The position numbers were made by a program, and so were the translations under genes. A stretch of 64,000 bases of DNA from Trichomonas vaginalis G3 (Eukaryota; Parabasalia; Trichomonadida; Trichomonadidae). Below, one piece after another: positions 9,067 through 18,633 of the stretch. The notes beneath the pieces are model-generated. The model was given only the letters and a program-made list of their open reading frames with translations, had not been told where the DNA came from and did no database searches. The stretch's first letter is position 1. The number at the start of each line of letters is the position of its first letter. The stretch lies in the NCBI RefSeq assembly GCF_026262505.1, contig NC_067203.1:3844001-3908000 (forward strand). The letters are read 5' to 3'.

Positions 9067-10152
9067 TTAGAAGAATTTTCTTATTCTTTCTGGCATATTT
9101 TTGTCTTTCCAGTACTCCCGCTCTAATGGTCCCAGATGTGTTGGCTTTGACTCTCTCAAGTTCTTAGATGGTATAACATCTTCAACGCCTCCTTCATATC
9201 TTACTTTATAAGTGTCATCGTTTATGTTATAGCCAAGTATTTCAATAACCACTCCTCGCTTTGCTTCGTCAATGGTTTCAGCAAGTTTGCCATTACTACT
9301 TTCAACTAATTTATGACGAGGGTAAAACGCAATAGAGTCGTCAGCAGCTTTTATAAGATATCCATTACCTTGCGTAGAGTCTACGATATAATAGTTTCTA
9401 CATAACCTTAAACGTTTCTTTGTCAACGGTTTGTCGTCAAGAACTACACGAACTTTTGTACCAGGAATGAGGGTAAATTGTGTTGAATTTCTGATATTTT
9501 GTGTTTGGCTTCGTTTCTTTTGTATATACTTTTCTTCTTGTTGTTGTGTCATTGAATTTGGTGTATGTCCTGTTGTAGAATGTGTTGAGGAATTATATAC
9601 TTCGAGAAAATGTTTCATTGTTTCTTCGGTAAAGTCTCGCTCTTGGTTTAAATCTCTGAGCGTTCTTATGAAGCAGTTTATGATGCCGAGTATGTTATGG
9701 TTATGGTCTTCAGTAGTGTAGTGAGTTATGTTATGCTTAATGAGAAATTCTGTGATTTCATTACTGAGGTATGCACCGTCTTGGTCTGATGTTAATGAAG
9801 TGGGATGATGTTCTGCCACGAACGTCTGCAAAACTCTTAAAACTTCATGAGTTCCTTTATTCCTCATTGGATATGCATATGCTTTGCGAGTGTTAACATT
9901 AATGAAGATGAGGAATGGTTTATGTCCTCCTTTTCTGCTTTGAATGAGAGTGTCAAATTGGTATGCGTCAGGAGCGTTGGAGTAAATTGGTAAAAAGTAG
10001 TTGTAAGGGTTTATTTTTGTTTGATGTACAACATTTTTGTCAAAGAACCTTTTCACTTCAGCTCTGTTAGTAAATCCCCAACTCTTTGCAGCTTCATTGA
10101 ACTTCTTAAATGACTTCCATGGATGTTGTTCGAATACTTCTTTCAAGCTCAT
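9067..10152 (-). CDS. Polinton integrase (RVE type)
   Basis: This 361-residue frame starts MSLKEVFEQHPWKSF. The integrase core runs from about residue 55 to 200, with AYQFDTLIQSRKGG, SLTSDQDGAYLS and HNILGIINCFIRTLRDLN, the pattern of Maverick/Polinton integrases. The C-terminal region (VRVVLDDKPLTKKRL, then EILGYNINDDTYKVRYEGG and IPSKNLRE) is a small beta-rich, chromodomain-like tail. It would join element ends to target DNA. It follows the fibre-like gene on the same strand with two hairpins in the gap. Confidence 0.9.
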   Translation of the reverse strand: MSLKEVFEQHPWKSFKKFNEAAKSWGFTNRAEVKRFFDKNVVHQTKINPYNYFLPIYSNAPDAYQFDTLIQSRKGGHKPFLIFINVNTRKAYAYPMRNKGTHEVLRVLQTFVAEHHPTSLTSDQDGAYLSNEITEFLIKHNITHYTTEDHNHNILGIINCFIRTLRDLNQERDFTEETMKHFLEVYNSSTHSTTGHTPNSMTQQQEEKYIQKKRSQTQNIRNSTQFTLIPGTKVRVVLDDKPLTKKRLRLCRNYYIVDSTQGNGYLIKAADDSIAFYPRHKLVESSNGKLAETIDEAKRGVVIEILGYNINDDTYKVRYEGGVEDVIPSKNLRESKPTHLGPLEREYWKDKNMPERIRKFF

Positions 10153-10186
10153 TTATGTAAAGTTAAAGATTTTATTCAAGACGGTA

Positions 10187-10232
10187 AGCCTTGACCCAAA
10201 GGGTCTAGGCTCAAGCGCGTTCATTGAACGCG
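10187..10232. terminator. Two GC hairpins between fibre-like gene and integrase
   Basis: The first hairpin is 10187-10211: AGCCT-T-GACCC, loop AAA, GGGTC-T-AGGCT. The second is 10216-10232: CGCGTTC, loop ATT, GAACGCG, overlapping the stop codon of the fibre-like gene. Stable GC stems in otherwise AT-rich DNA at a gene end suggest a 3'-end or termination signal. The function is inferred. Confidence 0.5.
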
Positions 10233-13200
10233 GTACCATGCGAATATAGTCACAAATGGTGGCATATAATCTGCACCCAAGCCTGTTGGATTTGTTGTGA
10301 AAGTGTGTGAATGATTACCTCCCGGTTCAGTTGGTCGAAAAATCTTTTTTGCTGCATTGTTATAAGATGGAGATAAAACATCATTGCCAGCTTTATATTC
10401 TGAGTTGTATAATGGGTGGTCTCTTAATGAGTGGCTATGGTCGCCAGAAAAGTTTGTCGTTCCTGTATGAGTGTGCGCAGGTAAGTTTGCTTCTTTAATT
10501 TTCTTCGAACCTCCTGTTTGCTTTGAATAGTTAGCACAGTATAAGAATTTATCTACAATCTGCTTCCACGTACCAAAACCTAAAACACTTGCTGGATTTG
10601 TTGAATTCATTGACGTATAAATAGAACCAACAGGATATATGGTTTGAAGAATCTGGGCCTTCATTGTTAGAAGTTCATGTTTAACGTTTATAGCTTTATT
10701 GCCTTCTACAATATTTATATTGTTTGTTATTAAACCATTAGGAAAAGTAGGAGGATAAATTCTTTGTTCTTGTACAGTTGCACCGTTTCTTCCTGTTTTT
10801 GTTACTATTTCGATGCATGCCTTAATTTCTTTAATCCTGATTGTTTGAAATTCTTCATGTGTATGGTTCTTGTCGGCTTTTCCATTAAGCGCAGCATTTA
10901 CTTCCGACTTCTTTGCATAATTTTCATCTACATAAGTTTTGTCGGCTTTCTTATCTAACATTGTTGGTAGTTCATATGCTTCAAAGTTTCTGGCATGATC
11001 TTCGATATTCCTGCAACTGTTATCTAAATTGTTTAGTGTATCTTTTACGCTTGTACTCGGATTCTCTAAAGGTGCACTTGAACCCAAATCATAGTTCAAT
11101 ATTATGTCGTCTGCTCTAACAGTAGTGAAGGATTCATGTGTATGTTCTTTGTCAGCTTTCTTATCTAACATTGCTGGTAGTTCGTATGCTTCAAAGTTTC
11201 TGGCATGACCTTCAATGTTCATACATCTGTTATCTAAATTGTTTAGTGTATCTTTTACGCTTGTACTCGGATTCTCTAAAGGTGCACTTGAACCCAAATC
11301 ATAGTTCAGTATTATGTCGTCTGCTCTAACAGTAGTGAAGGATTCATGTGTATGGTTCTTGTCAGCTTTACTATTTAATGTAGCTTGAAGTTCATTTATA
11401 TCGGAGATATTGTGTTTATGAGATTTCAAAACTTTGTTCGTTGCGTCAAGTTCATCTTTGTCAGCTTTACTTTTAATAGCATCTTCAAAAGTTATTTTTG
11501 CCTTAACTCTCAAAGTAAATCTTGGTTCAACTAATACACCGTTAACAAAGAAGTATGAAGCATAAATTTCATCGTTATAACCAAATGCTTCTGGTGCTTT
11601 ACCTGTGTCATACTGTACAGTACAGTGTATGTCATAACCTTTAGCACGAATGAATTTATATCTTCTTTCATTAACATCTTCCGTCTTCACTCTTTCTTCA
11701 GTTCGTGTTAAATATCCATGGTAGTCCGTTATAATCTGTTCATCTGAACTTATATAATGAACATGGTTTTTATCTGCTTTTTCGGCTAATTTCTCTTCTA
11801 TCTCATTTATTTCAAGTTCATGCCTACCACCACCTCCTTCAGAAGTATTTTTCTTCAGCTCTTGAAGAACATCCACTTCACCATCTTTGGTGTCAATAAT
11901 GAGACTTTGTGTTAAAACTTTTCCTGTCTTAATGGATGTTTGTAAAACTTCTTCTTCACCGTGTTCGGGGTCATGGTCGTCATCATATCTTGTGAAATCA
12001 GAGATGTTGTCATACATTAAGCATATCTGTCTCAAAAGTTCTGCTATTTGAAACTGGAACGAAAGATATACAGAACTTTCATCATCTCCTAAAGTCAAGT
12101 CTGCTTTCTTAAGTATTTCTTGAATGTATGCAATGAGAACAGAGTACCTTGGAAAATATTCGAACAATATTTCATTAGCTGTTGGTTTTGGTGGTTCTTC
12201 TGGAGTTTCTGTTGTTTCAGTTCCTTCTGTAGGTTCTGTTGGAGTTTCTGCATCTCTTGACTTCAATGCTCTTGCTCTCAAAGACCTAAATGTTAGAGCA
12301 CCAGGTTTTACAAAGGACTTTATAAATGCTTTAATAGTTCCTGGTAAGTTATTGTTAGCATTAAGTAAGTTCCTTATGCTTCCATCATGTACGTCCATAG
12401 CACTATGTAAAAAATCTATACTTTTCTTGTAGTCAGCAATAGACTGACTGTGATTTTTTAAAGATTTGTCAATACCTTTAAGCCAATCTTCATGCATGTC
12501 TGATACTGAGCCAAGAATATCATTTGCTTCCTTTAGTGTATTTTGTGCTTCTCGTAAAGTATCCAATCCCGTACGTGCATTGTTTGCTATACGTCTTACA
12601 GTATCTATTTGACTCCTTGTTTCTTGCATCCAACCAGATAAAGTTTTAATAGTATCCGAACCATTTGAAATGAAGTTCAAAGCATTTTTAACGTCATCTA
12701 AAACTTCTTCACCAAGTACTGCCCATATCTTTCCGATTTGGTATTGAAGAACTCCATATGAAGCAGCTGTTAAACCAGTATTTATAAGGTTCCATATCCA
12801 TGATTTAGCAGTTTTTCCATCCTTTCCATCTTCACCATCCAAACCGTTTTCGCCTTGAGGTCCTTGTATTCCTTGTATTCCTTGTGGTCCTTGAGGTCCG
12901 GTGTCACCCTTCTCTCCTTTCAGTTCATCTTTATGTTCGTTATAATATTCTAATGTCATAAGGTGTACATCATTACTGCTACCAGCAACGCCGAGAATTT
13001 GTTTCTCATTCATGACTAAATTCTTTAGGCATTTAATGTTGTCGTCAAATCGAAAGCTCTTTAACAATTCAATGAGAACATTTAATACTTTCACTAATGA
13101 GGCATCTACTGTAGAATTTATATATTGCACCGTTCCATCATTTATGATGGGAACCTTGCTTGTTGTAATGAATGGGTCATAAGTGTTAAAAGTATCGAAA

Positions 13201-13334
13201 TCAATGACTTTTTTAGTTTTTCCATCGTCAATGACTAAATCATTGCCTTCAATGGTTAAAGTTGAGTTTTCGTTTACTAGTTCATGTGCTCTTCTTGCTT
13301 CATTTGTTTCATACGCATATGCAGCAATAGTCAT
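10221..13334 (-). CDS. Giant fibre-like protein with collagen repeat and tail-fibre C-terminus
   Basis: This 1037-residue open frame starts MTIAAYAYETNEARRAHEL. Around residues 142-172 is a collagen-like Gly-X-Y run (GEKGDTGPQGPQGIQGIQGP). A long helical region follows (~residues 200-340), then a Glu/Thr/Pro linker. From about 600 to 880 there are repeated 'KADKNHTHESF' units, including two nearly identical ~70-residue copies. The C-terminus (YPVGSIYTSMN, GFGTWKQI, LPAHTHTG, DHSHSL, NHSHTF) is the pattern of phage tail-fibre/collar receptor-binding tips with metal-binding HxH motifs. By analogy it is a trimeric adhesion fibre of the virus-like particle. Function and trimerisation are inferred. 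Confidence 0.8.
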   Translation of the reverse strand: MTIAAYAYETNEARRAHELVNENSTLTIEGNDLVIDDGKTKKVIDFDTFNTYDPFITTSKVPIINDGTVQYINSTVDASLVKVLNVLIELLKSFRFDDNIKCLKNLVMNEKQILGVAGSSNDVHLMTLEYYNEHKDELKGEKGDTGPQGPQGIQGIQGPQGENGLDGEDGKDGKTAKSWIWNLINTGLTAASYGVLQYQIGKIWAVLGEEVLDDVKNALNFISNGSDTIKTLSGWMQETRSQIDTVRRIANNARTGLDTLREAQNTLKEANDILGSVSDMHEDWLKGIDKSLKNHSQSIADYKKSIDFLHSAMDVHDGSIRNLLNANNNLPGTIKAFIKSFVKPGALTFRSLRARALKSRDAETPTEPTEGTETTETPEEPPKPTANEILFEYFPRYSVLIAYIQEILKKADLTLGDDESSVYLSFQFQIAELLRQICLMYDNISDFTRYDDDHDPEHGEEEVLQTSIKTGKVLTQSLIIDTKDGEVDVLQELKKNTSEGGGGRHELEINEIEEKLAEKADKNHVHYISSDEQIITDYHGYLTRTEERVKTEDVNERRYKFIRAKGYDIHCTVQYDTGKAPEAFGYNDEIYASYFFVNGVLVEPRFTLRVKAKITFEDAIKSKADKDELDATNKVLKSHKHNISDINELQATLNSKADKNHTHESFTTVRADDIILNYDLGSSAPLENPSTSVKDTLNNLDNRCMNIEGHARNFEAYELPAMLDKKADKEHTHESFTTVRADDIILNYDLGSSAPLENPSTSVKDTLNNLDNSCRNIEDHARNFEAYELPTMLDKKADKTYVDENYAKKSEVNAALNGKADKNHTHEEFQTIRIKEIKACIEIVTKTGRNGATVQEQRIYPPTFPNGLITNNINIVEGNKAINVKHELLTMKAQILQTIYPVGSIYTSMNSTNPASVLGFGTWKQIVDKFLYCANYSKQTGGSKKIKEANLPAHTHTGTTNFSGDHSHSLRDHPLYNSEYKAGNDVLSPSYNNAAKKIFRPTEPGGNHSHTFTTNPTGLGADYMPPFVTIFAWYRVQ
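10949..11358 (-). repeat. Two tandem ~210-bp units inside the fibre-like gene
   Basis: The segment starting at 10949 recurs at 11159 with only scattered differences. Each unit encodes a 'LDKKADK(E/N)HTHESF' block and the following stretch to the next unit. The high identity implies recent duplication or gene conversion within the fibre shaft. Confidence 0.9.
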
Positions 13335-13351
13335 ATTTTAATGAGAATAAA

Positions 13352-14116
13352 ATGTTGTTCTATTTGCAAAGTACAGACCCAAACGAATACGGGACAGTAA
13401 AGCTACAAACAAACTTAGGTCTTCAGAATGAAGCGCTTGCTTTCAGAGTTGTTGACTTCAATACTATCGCAACTTTTGTCATAACAGATGAAACAGATTT
13501 CATAGAGATTGAAATAGATGACAAAAGAAGTGTTATAACATTTCCTAACAGAGCTGGGTATAGAATAGATAAAATTGCTGGAGTCATAGATACTCTCATA
13601 AATGAAGAAACTATTGACAACATAGATGTCGAACTCTCTTCTGAGGGAACATTGAAGTTCAGTTATGCGAAGGAGTTCAAGATAACACAAATGAGTCATA
13701 GAGTTCAACTTCTTTTGGGTGCATACCATATGACATTTCCTTTGAAAAGTGTTGACAAAACGATTGAGATGAAATCTGTTCCATACGTATGTTATGGCAA
13801 TTGTTTGTACATTGAGTCTAAAATAGCTAATGTCACAGGTATTTCAGGAGTTAATAGTAAAGGTTCAGTAGAATATAAGTCTTTCTGTTATGCAGTCAAT
13901 TCAATGTTCATTCCAAACGTTCCTGTCATAGCAACTCATTTAGGTAAATGGGTTCGCATTAGTCCTCATAATTTGAAAGACATGCAATTCAGACTTGTTG
14001 ACTTTCAAGGAGAGCCTGTAGAACTGAAGGCACCAGTGCGAATGACTGTTGAAGTTGACTTTTTAGAAAATATTAAATGCAACAGCTTACAAGAGAACTC
14101 AGAGCTAAAAATATAA
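13352..14116 (+). CDS. Polinton protein, candidate minor capsid-like protein
   Basis: This 254-residue protein starts at ATG 13352, only 17 bp from the divergent fibre-like start. It is predicted mostly beta, with hydrophobic strands such as MQFRLVDFQGEPVEL followed by VRMTVEVDFLE at the C-terminus. This ending resembles the terminal strands of the protein at 21346-22143 (LTLVDANFVPVKLLCPMYLSM) and is typical of jelly-roll minor capsid proteins. The assignment rests on this pattern alone. Its 3' end overlaps the next gene by 40 bp. Confidence 0.6.
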   Translation: MLFYLQSTDPNEYGTVKLQTNLGLQNEALAFRVVDFNTIATFVITDETDFIEIEIDDKRSVITFPNRAGYRIDKIAGVIDTLINEETIDNIDVELSSEGTLKFSYAKEFKITQMSHRVQLLLGAYHMTFPLKSVDKTIEMKSVPYVCYGNCLYIESKIANVTGISGVNSKGSVEYKSFCYAVNSMFIPNVPVIATHLGKWVRISPHNLKDMQFRLVDFQGEPVELKAPVRMTVEVDFLENIKCNSLQENSELKI

Positions 14117-14319
14117 AGTATGAATGTTATGTATTAGGTCATGAACTTTGGTTGTTGCTGTTTGATGAAACAAATGAGTTAGTTATGTCAGTCAAGAGAA
14201 CAGAAAAATATTGTGTTAGTGAAAACTGCACCAAGTCAATAAGATTAGGTTTGCATTATGAAGATGAGTTCGATACTGTTGAAGAAGTTTTGGATAGATA
14301 TTACAAATTGCTAACTTGA
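14077..14319 (+). CDS. Small Polinton protein overlapping the upstream gene
   Basis: This 80-residue protein starts MQQLTRELRAKNIKYECYV at 14077, inside the end of the preceding gene and in another frame. It ends with a compact acidic helix-rich stretch (DEFDTVEEVLDRYYKLLT). No family is recognised. The overlap suggests translational coupling or a compact viral layout. Confidence 0.5.
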   Translation: MQQLTRELRAKNIKYECYVLGHELWLLLFDETNELVMSVKRTEKYCVSENCTKSIRLGLHYEDEFDTVEEVLDRYYKLLT

Positions 14320-14334
14320 AATTTTTTGACTGAC

Positions 14335-14360
14335 GGCGCAAAGCGCCAAGACCGAAGGTC
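14335..14360. terminator. Paired hairpins between convergent Polinton genes
   Basis: 14335-14347 is GGCGC-AAA-GCGCC and 14350-14360 is GACC-GAA-GGTC. They sit exactly in the 50-bp gap between two convergent genes, as expected for a bidirectional 3'-end signal. They resemble the hairpins at 10187-10232, 17293-17327 and 28384-28398. Confidence 0.5.
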
Positions 14361-14369
14361 CTGACTGCT

Positions 14370-14983
14370 TTAATTTACTAAAACATATTTCAAACAAAGC
14401 TTATAGTCAGTAGATAGTTTTGTATATTCATTCGAATATTTATACTTAAACTCAACTCCTGGAGTTCCTGGTATTTCAATGATGCGGATGTTACCTATTT
14501 TCATGAATGGTGGCGTTTGACCACAGCATTCGATTTCAGGGTCGAGATAGTCAATGACACATTGTTTCCCTGTTATTCGTGAGATAACATTTTCAAGGTC
14601 CTCCTTTGTTAGAATTATTTGGTTCTTGCTTATAAGATTTGTCAAAAGCTTCTTATCGTCTTTGAGTAAAATTGTTTGGTATAACTGAAGAAGGTAATGG
14701 TCTACGTTATCTGAAGGATTTGTTTGAACATTTGTGTAAGGGTTGTCGTTGGCTTCTCTTGAAAGAATTTGTCCAGTGGTGGATACTCTAACTTAACATC
14801 TGATGTAGCGTTAGCGTTTGAAGCTGTGTTTAAATTCACTGACTTAAGTTCTGGTTCTTTTTCTTTCAAACACTCTGAACTATAGTTCTTTATGACAATA
14901 TTGTTTGTCGTTCGTGAGTCAACATTTGATGTTGGTTCAATTGGAACATTAACGGCACCAGCTAAGATGGATTTGCTTCTCAT
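14370..14983 (-). pseudogene. Decayed paralogue of the 22148-22681 Polinton gene
   Basis: The block begins at the ATG at 14983 (MRSKSILAGAVNVPIEP). Its 3' part contains EIECCGQTPPFMKIGN, an aromatic FKYKYS stretch and a C-terminal YKLCLKYVLVN. The gene at 22148-22681 ends with the same order: IGCCG, LNLKYSF, ISLKFIC. The two are therefore paralogues within one element. This copy has about one break. Function is unknown. Confidence 0.6.
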
Positions 14984-15008
14984 TTCATATAGAATAAAAA
15001 CCTTTTAT

Positions 15009-15404
15009 ATGTATGAAATGAACAATATACTCGACAAGGGTTTGAATGTAAAGCTAACGAATGAAAATATTGTTGAATTCACTGAGACAGGTGCTGTGTA
15101 TAAAGATGTAGAACTACTGAACAAAGAGCTAAGGGAAGAAGCAGGAACATGAACAAAGGTGGAAGCCTATAAAAATTTATGTCAATGATGGCTCAGGAGG
15201 TTCAAACATAAAGTATGCAGAAAGTTATAGAGTTTATGCTCTCAAAGGTGAAAAGCCTTCATTTAAGAACAGCTATTCTAACGCATATCCTCAAAAGCTA
15301 ACGGATGGGGAAGTGGATGATATGAATGACAGCAAAAATATTAACAGAAATGGCGACAGAGATGCATGGAATTTGTTTACCATCAGTCAATTGAAGGTTA
15401 AACT
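15009..15404 (+). pseudogene. Small Polinton ORF and decayed downstream sequence
   Basis: A 47-codon frame starts at ATG 15009 (MYEMNNILDKGLNVKL). After it, to 15404, the plus strand has protein-like but broken sequence (for example GEKPSFKNSYSNAYPQ). It looks like the remnant of one Polinton gene with about two breaks. The family is not recognised. Confidence 0.4.
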
Positions 15405-16292
15405 TTAAAACAATGTTGGTCGTTCCCATGGAATATTTTTGACTTTAATGGTATTAGTCATGATATGAATCTCAAGGTATGAACGAGGAGAGATGAGAGA
15501 CTTATATGCTTCCCAAATTTCTTCAAAAGGTAATGTTATACCTGACTGTTTCCAAATGAGTTCAATATCATAACGTGAGAAACCTTGAAAGATAACGAAG
15601 TCAGTTATGAGACGTTTTATGTTTAAAGCTAAAAACCACCATGTTTGCATAAGTATTGCTACAGTTAAATGGTAATGTCTGACTTTAGTTATGATGTTAG
15701 CTAATGGTGAGTCTGGTTTTGACACTAAACCTTTTCCGGCGAAGTCGTCACAAACGAGCAGGGTGTTTGAAGGATACTTTTTGAAGGGGTATTTTGAAAG
15801 TTTTGATAGAATGTAGTTTGTAAGTCGTTTCATATCGTAAACTCCTGAGTATTGACGTAAGTGGTGTTTGTCAATAATTCTTTCCATCTCCTCAGAAGTC
15901 TTTTGCATTCCTGACTGTATAAATTCAACGATGGCATAATATTTCCTCTTACGTCGAATGTAACGTTGAAGAAATTCAATGAGTTCACTGTCTGGAACTT
16001 TAACGACAGAGGCTTGAACTTTTGACATAAATGTTTTCGCTGTTGAGTCCATAGAGTCTGAAGTTGCTGATATAATGATTTGGTCATAGTAAGAGTCGTT
16101 TCCTAAACGTTCTGTTATGAGTATATGACGAATTAAATTAAAAGTCTTTCCCGAACCCATTTTTCCACAATAGAAATAAACACCATTTGAACAGAACTCA
16201 TAGTCCTTACTGAAAGGAAGAATGAGAGAACTGTTGAGCTTTTCACTGCTTTCATTCATGTCTTCATCTACGTCATGTATTAAATGCTTCAT
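15405..16292 (-). CDS. Polinton genome-packaging ATPase (FtsK/HerA type)
   Basis: This 295-residue protein starts MKHLIHDVDEDMNESSEK. The Walker A motif GKMGSGKTFNLIRH lies near residues 43-56 and the Walker B segment TLLVCDDFAG near residues 180-190. Size and motif spacing match the packaging ATPases of Polintons and nucleocytoplasmic viruses (A32-like). It would pump element DNA into the capsid. It is divergent from the decayed block starting at 16309. Confidence 0.88.
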   Translation of the reverse strand: MKHLIHDVDEDMNESSEKLNSSLILPFSKDYEFCSNGVYFYCGKMGSGKTFNLIRHILITERLGNDSYYDQIIISATSDSMDSTAKTFMSKVQASVVKVPDSELIEFLQRYIRRKRKYYAIVEFIQSGMQKTSEEMERIIDKHHLRQYSGVYDMKRLTNYILSKLSKYPFKKYPSNTLLVCDDFAGKGLVSKPDSPLANIITKVRHYHLTVAILMQTWWFLALNIKRLITDFVIFQGFSRYDIELIWKQSGITLPFEEIWEAYKSLISPRSYLEIHIMTNTIKVKNIPWERPTLF

Positions 16293-16308
16293 TTTATCTC
16301 CATTAAAA

Positions 16309-17171
16309 ATGCAAGTCAGAAATATTCAGAACATAGCACCGAATCTAACTGACAAGAGTATAAAGATATACTATGAACATGTTATGATGAAACCAACCAA
16401 AATTCAAGAAAGTCAGTATACTTATGAATATCCAAGACACTGGGTAGAGTATGTAGGAGGTGAGAAAGCTATTGAAATCAGACAGGTTCGAAGTATTCCA
16501 GCAGGAAGAACAATATTATTGACGAACTTTAATGTTTTGAGATAAATGATGAAACAAAGAAGCAAGATAGTTTCCCTGTTGCTGTGTATGTGAACTTAGA
16601 TACAGGAGAACATGAAAGTTTTTAATACAAAGCTTCAAACGGTAGTGAGAGAACAACTGACTGCGGAAGGGCATCCATTACCTCAGAAGTTACCATAGCA
16701 TATAATTTTGAAACAAACTCAATAGATTTTAAAGTCATCTCTGCAAAGAAGTCAGGTTTTACATTTAATGAAGCAGATGTATATTCGAATGAAAACTTCA
16801 AAGCTATTGCATGGTTAGATAATGACGATTGCTTTAAGAAAATATTTAAATACAGTGACTCAACGATGTCAATAGATGACTTCGTGGAATGTTACCATCG
16901 ACGTTTACAGTAGAAGGTTCAGCAGGATTGCTTACAAGATTGTCAATTGGTGGTATTTGGTCTCGTGAGAACATTGTTATAAAATCTAGTATAAGTGAAT
17001 TTGCTGAAGAATCTAATTATGTCTTTCAAACTACATGTATCGCCGCCGAAGCATTATAGTATAACAAACTTTGTCAGTAAGTTTAACATAAGACTTGTCA
17101 AACCTTCTTCAATGAAAGATGTTGTGCTACCCAAAGACGGAAAGGATGGACTCATTATTGAGATAATTTAA
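16309..17171 (+). pseudogene. Decayed Polinton gene related to 346-1203
   Basis: The block begins MQVRNIQNIAPNLTDKSIK. Its early stretch YEYPRHWVEYVGGEKAIEI resembles the N-terminal block of the protein at 346-1203. Near the end, VVLPKDGKDGLIIEII resembles its C-terminus. It is a fossil with about four to five breaks. Confidence 0.55.
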
Positions 17172-17929
17172 TAGGCATATTAAATGAGCTTGTTCTTGAA
17201 GGTCATTCATGATGAAATAACTGTTGTAGAAGATGTTAGCAATTGTTCAACATTTGAAGCGTATAGATGATAAAGAAAGAAGTTAGATAGACCGCAAAGC
17301 GTGAGGGCGAAGCCCGTGAGAACGCTTATGTTTCATTGACTTCTCCAGTAACGAGAACTTTTATGAGATAATATTGAAGAGAGATGATTTTAATATGGTT
17401 GTAAATGGTAGCTTGGCAGCTTTAGGCGCAATGGGAAAAAGCATTAGCATTTGGGAGCAAAGCACTTGGAGCTTATGACGCAGTAAATAAAATGAGTGGA
17501 GGAAGGGTTTCGAAGACATTAGATGCAAATAAAGGGAAGATAGGAGCTGGGTTGCAAAGAAGTTAAGATTAAAATAAAATAGGGCTCATAAATAAAGCAT
17601 CCAATTTGGTTGCGACTGAGTCAGAAAATGCTTTAGGAAAGGACGATGAGTTTGCAAAACACGCAAAAGACTTTAATGACCAGATGAAAGGTGAAACAAT
17701 GCATTTAAATAGAGTCGATGGAACTAAAGAAAATGTTTCTTCTCCACCAGCGGTTTATCCATACGGGCCTTATGGAATGTATGGAAACCCTTATGAACGA
17801 CCATTTGACCCATTGACTGGTGGAAGTAATTGGTATCATTACGGCCGAAGAAGAAAGACAGTCAAGTTGGAGACAGATGTTAAGAAAGCAACTAAAAAGA
17901 AATCAAGGAAGAGAGTTATAAAGCAATGA
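17172..17929 (+). pseudogene. Decayed Polinton block ending in a basic tail
   Basis: The first part (17172-17395) holds fragmentary frames and a GC hairpin. From about 17396 protein-like fragments appear. The last open stretch (17606-17929) encodes a Gly/Pro/Tyr-rich region (VYPYGPYGMYGNPYERP) and a strongly basic end (RRRKTV, KKATKKKSRKR). The basic tail suggests a DNA-binding virion protein. That is a composition-based guess. The block has about two breaks. Confidence 0.45.
17293..17327. other. GC-rich nested hairpin
   Basis: CGC-AAA-GCG at 17293-17301 is followed by GGGC-GAA-GCCC at 17305-17315. An outer AAGCG/CGCTT pair (17297-17301 with 17323-17327) offers an alternative fold. It resembles the hairpins at other gene ends in this element. 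Confidence 0.45.
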
Positions 17930-18087
17930 AGAGGAGTAAACTTCAAAATTATTTTTGTCGTGTATGAAATATTTTTGTAGAACAGTCACTAACTGACTGA
18001 TTGACTGACTGACTGTTCTAATGGCTGATTTTTTATAAATTTTTTAAGTTTATTTTTTAAATATTTTTTTATTTTATTTTTATATAA

Positions 18088-18414
18088 ATGACGAAAACTA
18101 TTGAGATAACAAACTACAACGGTCATGAGTTCAAGAATTTGTTCTTCGTTCCTCGTGAAAATACATTCTATCAGATACGAGGGAGAAAGGGTAAAGTTAG
18201 TTTGAGCGTTTATGACAACAAACATAATGGGAGATATATAAAAGCAATAGATACAAACGGTAAGCGTGTTTCATTAGCTTTGTCAAAACTTACTAACATT
18301 TATTTTGACAGTGACTTTGACTCTGACGATTGGAGTGACAGCAGCGATACTGAAGAATATGAACTATTGTGTGAAGCACAGCAATGGGAAGCGCTGCAAT
18401 ACTTTTGTAAATGA
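18088..18414 (+). CDS. Small Polinton protein with acidic tail
   Basis: This 108-residue protein starts at ATG 18088 (MTKTIEITNYNGHEF). The N-terminal ~75 residues look like a small beta domain with basic loops (QIRGRKGKVSLSVYDNKHNGRYIKAI). The tail is acidic (SDFDSDDWSDSSDTEEYE). No family is recognised. The frame is uninterrupted and codon use is like the other element genes. Confidence 0.55.
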   Translation: MTKTIEITNYNGHEFKNLFFVPRENTFYQIRGRKGKVSLSVYDNKHNGRYIKAIDTNGKRVSLALSKLTNIYFDSDFDSDDWSDSSDTEEYELLCEAQQWEALQYFCK

Positions 18415-18570
18415 GAACATTAGTGGGAACGTTAGTGAGAACGTTTATTTTTTCATTAGTGAAGTCGTTAGCGAAAATGTTAGTGAGGTGAAGTGGTTGG
18501 CGGCTTTGTAAATATTTAAGGTTAAGTTAGTGTTTGTGTTGTAAAATATACGTTAGCGGTTTTGTAAAGT
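18415..18570. repeat. Short GAACGTTAGTG repeats and a TACGTTAGCGG motif
   Basis: Three or four imperfect GAACGTTAGTGA/G units directly follow the small acidic-tail gene. They are followed at 18538-18560 by TTGTAAAATATACGTTAGCGG, which resembles the sequence at 1198-1218 behind another element gene. No coding sequence is seen. Confidence 0.55.
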
Positions 18571-18633
18571 GTCAAACCGTTATCTTGGGTAAGGTGTAAC
18601 GCAGTGCCGCCGTACCCAAGATAGGGATACTAA

